A DNA stretch of 44,339 nt, from positions 1 to 44,339 of the forward strand of contig JAKSTL010000013.1 of NCBI GenBank assembly GCA_024402595.1, given 5' to 3'. Source of the DNA: Treponema sp. GTDB taxonomy: Bacteria > Spirochaetota > Spirochaetia > Treponematales > Treponemataceae. Shown here in pieces: positions 42,628-44,339 of the stretch. The first letter of the stretch is position 1. Each line of letters opens with the position of its first letter. The translations under genes were made by a program, and so were the position numbers. The notes below the pieces were generated by a model that saw nothing but the letters and a program-made list of their open reading frames with translations, did not search any database and was not told the origin of the DNA.

Positions 42628-43884
42628 CTAATAAACCTTTGGAAAATCCTCAAGCCTTGTGGTAAAGCAAGGACTTAAAAATTGTCGCTTCATTTGCCAT
42701 CCATCAATCGCCATTCCTTTAGCCAAAGTTACAACCTGTCTTCCATAATTTGCCGAAAGTTTATCAAGAGTTTTCATAAAGTTCCTTTTTCGTTCATCTT
42801 CCATTGGATCAATCCACAAATATCCCTGGCAAGCTTCCGGTAAAATCTCGTAAAGCGTTACCATAATTGTTTTATAACCATATCCCGCTCTAAAAATGTG
42901 AGGAAGAGCCATTTGTGCGGCCTTTACAATATCGGGAGTATAACTGGTCATTCGTGGCAAGGTAACGCAGATGCCATTAGAATACTGTGATTCTTCATCT
43001 GTAGAATAATAATTGCAAGTTGAAATATGAATATGAACACTGCCACATTCGCTTTTTTGTTGTCGCAACCTTTCTACCGCAAGCTGTGTGTATTGAACAA
43101 GCGCACATTCCAAGGTTTTTAAATCATAAATCCTTTTGGAAAACTGACGGCTCGAAGTGATTATATCTTTTTTCTGCCTTTCAACTTTATCAATTGCGCG
43201 AATACCGTTCAATTCCTGAACAGTTGCAAAACCTTGTACGGTCATCAGTCTTTTGGCGTCGCACAAGGGCATGTGTTTTAGCATGAGTGCATTTTTAATT
43301 CCATGACGGGCAAGCTTGTCGGCTCTGGCAGGTCCAATTCCCCAAATTGTTTGACAGTCGGTTTTTTCCAACAGTTCATCAATGGAGTCTTTATCGTAAA
43401 CAAAAACACCGCCGTGCTCTTTTGCCTTTTTATTGTAAAGCTTTGCCAAAGTTTTTGTTGGTGCCGCTCCCACACAAATAGGCATACCGACTTCCTTGTA
43501 AATCCGTCGTTTTAAATCAAAGCCCAATTCTTCATATTCCTTCTTGGTCCAATTGCAATCATCAAAAAACAAAAAAGATTCATCAATAGAATATTCTTCA
43601 ATTGCGGGGGCATATTCCAGGTAGATTGAAGTAATTCGTTGTGAAATATCGGCATAAAGCGTATAGTTGCTGGAAAAAACATTTACATTAAATTGATGGC
43701 AGATATTTTCAACTTTAAAAAAAGGTTCGCCTCGTTTTAATCCTACAGATTTAGCTTCTTTATTAAGTGCAATAATAATTCCGTCGTTGTTAGAAAGAAC
43801 CACAACTGGTTTGCCTCTTAAATCTGGTCTATAAATCTGTTCGCAAGAAGCATAAAAACTGTTTCCGTCTGCATGTAAAATCAT
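42628..43884 (-). CDS. umuC: Y-family translesion DNA polymerase, UmuC-like
   Basis: Error-prone polymerase that copies damaged DNA. The 418-residue product has HADGNSFYASCE with Asp6, then VVVLSNNDGIIIAL (the NNDG of UmuC rather than DinB), YSIDESF with Asp101 and Glu102, VGAAPTKTLAKLYNKKAKE, and the little-finger region ending in a UmuC-type LSANYGR. Length is near the 422 residues of E. coli UmuC. I choose the ATG at 43884 because GAGGA lies just upstream; a longer frame to 44007 adds a non-conserved tail. UmuC normally needs UmuD', and no umuD is adjacent; a shortened umuD'-like gene lies at 16717. Confidence 0.92.
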   Translation of the reverse strand: MILHADGNSFYASCEQIYRPDLRGKPVVVLSNNDGIIIALNKEAKSVGLKRGEPFFKVENICHQFNVNVFSSNYTLYADISQRITSIYLEYAPAIEEYSIDESFLFFDDCNWTKKEYEELGFDLKRRIYKEVGMPICVGAAPTKTLAKLYNKKAKEHGGVFVYDKDSIDELLEKTDCQTIWGIGPARADKLARHGIKNALMLKHMPLCDAKRLMTVQGFATVQELNGIRAIDKVERQKKDIITSSRQFSKRIYDLKTLECALVQYTQLAVERLRQQKSECGSVHIHISTCNYYSTDEESQYSNGICVTLPRMTSYTPDIVKAAQMALPHIFRAGYGYKTIMVTLYEILPEACQGYLWIDPMEDERKRNFMKTLDKLSANYGRQVVTLAKGMAIDGWQMKRQFLSPCFTTRLEDFPKVY

Positions 43885-44043
43885 TTTTTCCTCTTTTCCT
43901 GGATTTTTTTGGATTTCTTTTTTTGACTGACTCTTCACTCGCGAATCTACTTCATTTTCGGGCAAATTATAAAAAATCACAAATCTCATAAAAATTATAA
44001 TGTGCAATGTGTCTCAATAAACGATACAGGTGGAGGGAAATAA

Positions 44044-44313
44044 TTACGGAATTATTTGCTGAATCAATTGCGTATCTTTGTAAGCGTCAAACCAACCGGT
44101 GAAACTCTCAAAATTCTGTGTTAAAAATGGTTTGTTGATTAACCAGACAAACAGGAATTTCGCTTTTTTTATGTGTTGTGGGTTATCCCAATCAATACGG
44201 AAATGAATAAAATTACGCTTCAATAAATTACAAATCAAAATAAACGCATCTAGTTTGTAAAAGAAAAACATGTTAAATTGTATGTGTAATAGGAGATAAT
44301 CAAATGCCAACAA
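44044..44313 (-). CDS. Doubtful small reading frame
   Basis: An 89-codon frame with aromatic, Lys-rich and Phe-rich composition. It has no clear ribosome site, and its start overlaps the divergent DUF4160 gene. An internal ATG would give a 75-residue protein ending in SFTGWFDAYKDTQLIQQIIP, which looks protein-like. I do not recognise a family. Nothing else explains 44040-44300. Confidence 0.3.
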   Translation of the reverse strand: MLAFDYLLLHIQFNMFFFYKLDAFILICNLLKRNFIHFRIDWDNPQHIKKAKFLFVWLINKPFLTQNFESFTGWFDAYKDTQLIQQIIP

Positions 44314-44339
44314 TTAGTATGTTCAGAGGAATAAAAATT
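44304..44339 (+). CDS. DUF4160 protein, first codons only
   Basis: AGGAG 8 bases upstream of an ATG, then MPTISMFRGIKI, up to the window edge. This is the characteristic start of DUF4160 proteins (MPTISMFyGI...), often encoded with a DUF2442 partner in a small toxin-antitoxin-like pair. Only 12 codons are visible. Confidence 0.7.
   Translation, partial: MPTISMFRGIKI

Noticed and set aside
43497..43512. TGTAAATCCGTCGTTT in umuC as an iteron
   Set aside because: Two mismatches in the conserved GTACC part; kept only as a weak possibility, not as a site.

Overview
The window looks like DNA of a saccharolytic, anaerobic spirochaete of the genus Treponema. This is inferred from the low G+C content, spirochaete-style lipoproteins with a short hydrophobic leader ending in SC, ferredoxin-linked 2-oxoacid metabolism, endo-acting glycoside hydrolases, sensors fused to GGDEF domains, and many short palindromic repeats. 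No rRNA, tRNA, CRISPR array or transposase gene was recognised.

Left arm (1-6.9 kb): a truncated lipoprotein gene, an iorA-iorB-paaK operon for arylpyruvate oxidation to aryl-acetyl-CoA, an orphan sugar-type substrate-binding protein and a small lipoprotein. iorA carries two in-frame insertions made of palindromic repeat DNA.

Replicon core (6.9-17.1 kb): a Rep_3-type initiator gene flanked by two iteron arrays. Nine copies lie 3' of the gene at about 32-44 bp spacing, and five copies lie 5' at exactly 21 bp. Next come two A+T-rich arrays of an 11-bp-phased motif, then parA, a ribbon-helix-helix partner gene and sbcD-sbcC. The layout resembles a P1/F-type plasmid origin with a type Ib partition locus. 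The same 16-bp iteron recurs singly at seven more places up to 24.6 kb, three of them inside genes. The window may therefore be part of a plasmid or chromid, or an old plasmid integration whose Rep sites persist. Also here are a GH16 hydrolase and a UmuD'-like protein that starts at the normal UmuD cleavage site and lacks both catalytic residues. Its likely partner, a umuC-like polymerase gene, is 26 kb away.

Middle (17.2-25.4 kb): flotillin, a split chromate-transporter pair, a MATE exporter, an esterase with a large N-terminal extension, a GNAT acetyltransferase and a ketopantoate-reductase-like/GNAT fusion.

Signalling and export block (25.5-33.8 kb): a LytTR regulator with a DUF3021-like membrane partner, an Ntn amide hydrolase, a divergent LytTR response regulator with a very short histidine kinase, two ABC exporter half-transporters and two small proteins, one a 72-residue membrane peptide. 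Paired direct repeats with a 21-bp period lie about 42 bp upstream of the likely -10 elements of both the regulator operon and the exporter operon. This suggests one LytTR regulon, reminiscent of agr/com/blp peptide systems.

Right arm (33.9-44.3 kb): a YgjV-like membrane protein, a LacI-type sensor fused to GGDEF, D-lactate dehydrogenase, a tandem AAA+ ATPase, a GH10 xylanase lipoprotein, an isochorismatase-like hydrolase, the UmuC-like polymerase and the first codons of a DUF4160 gene.
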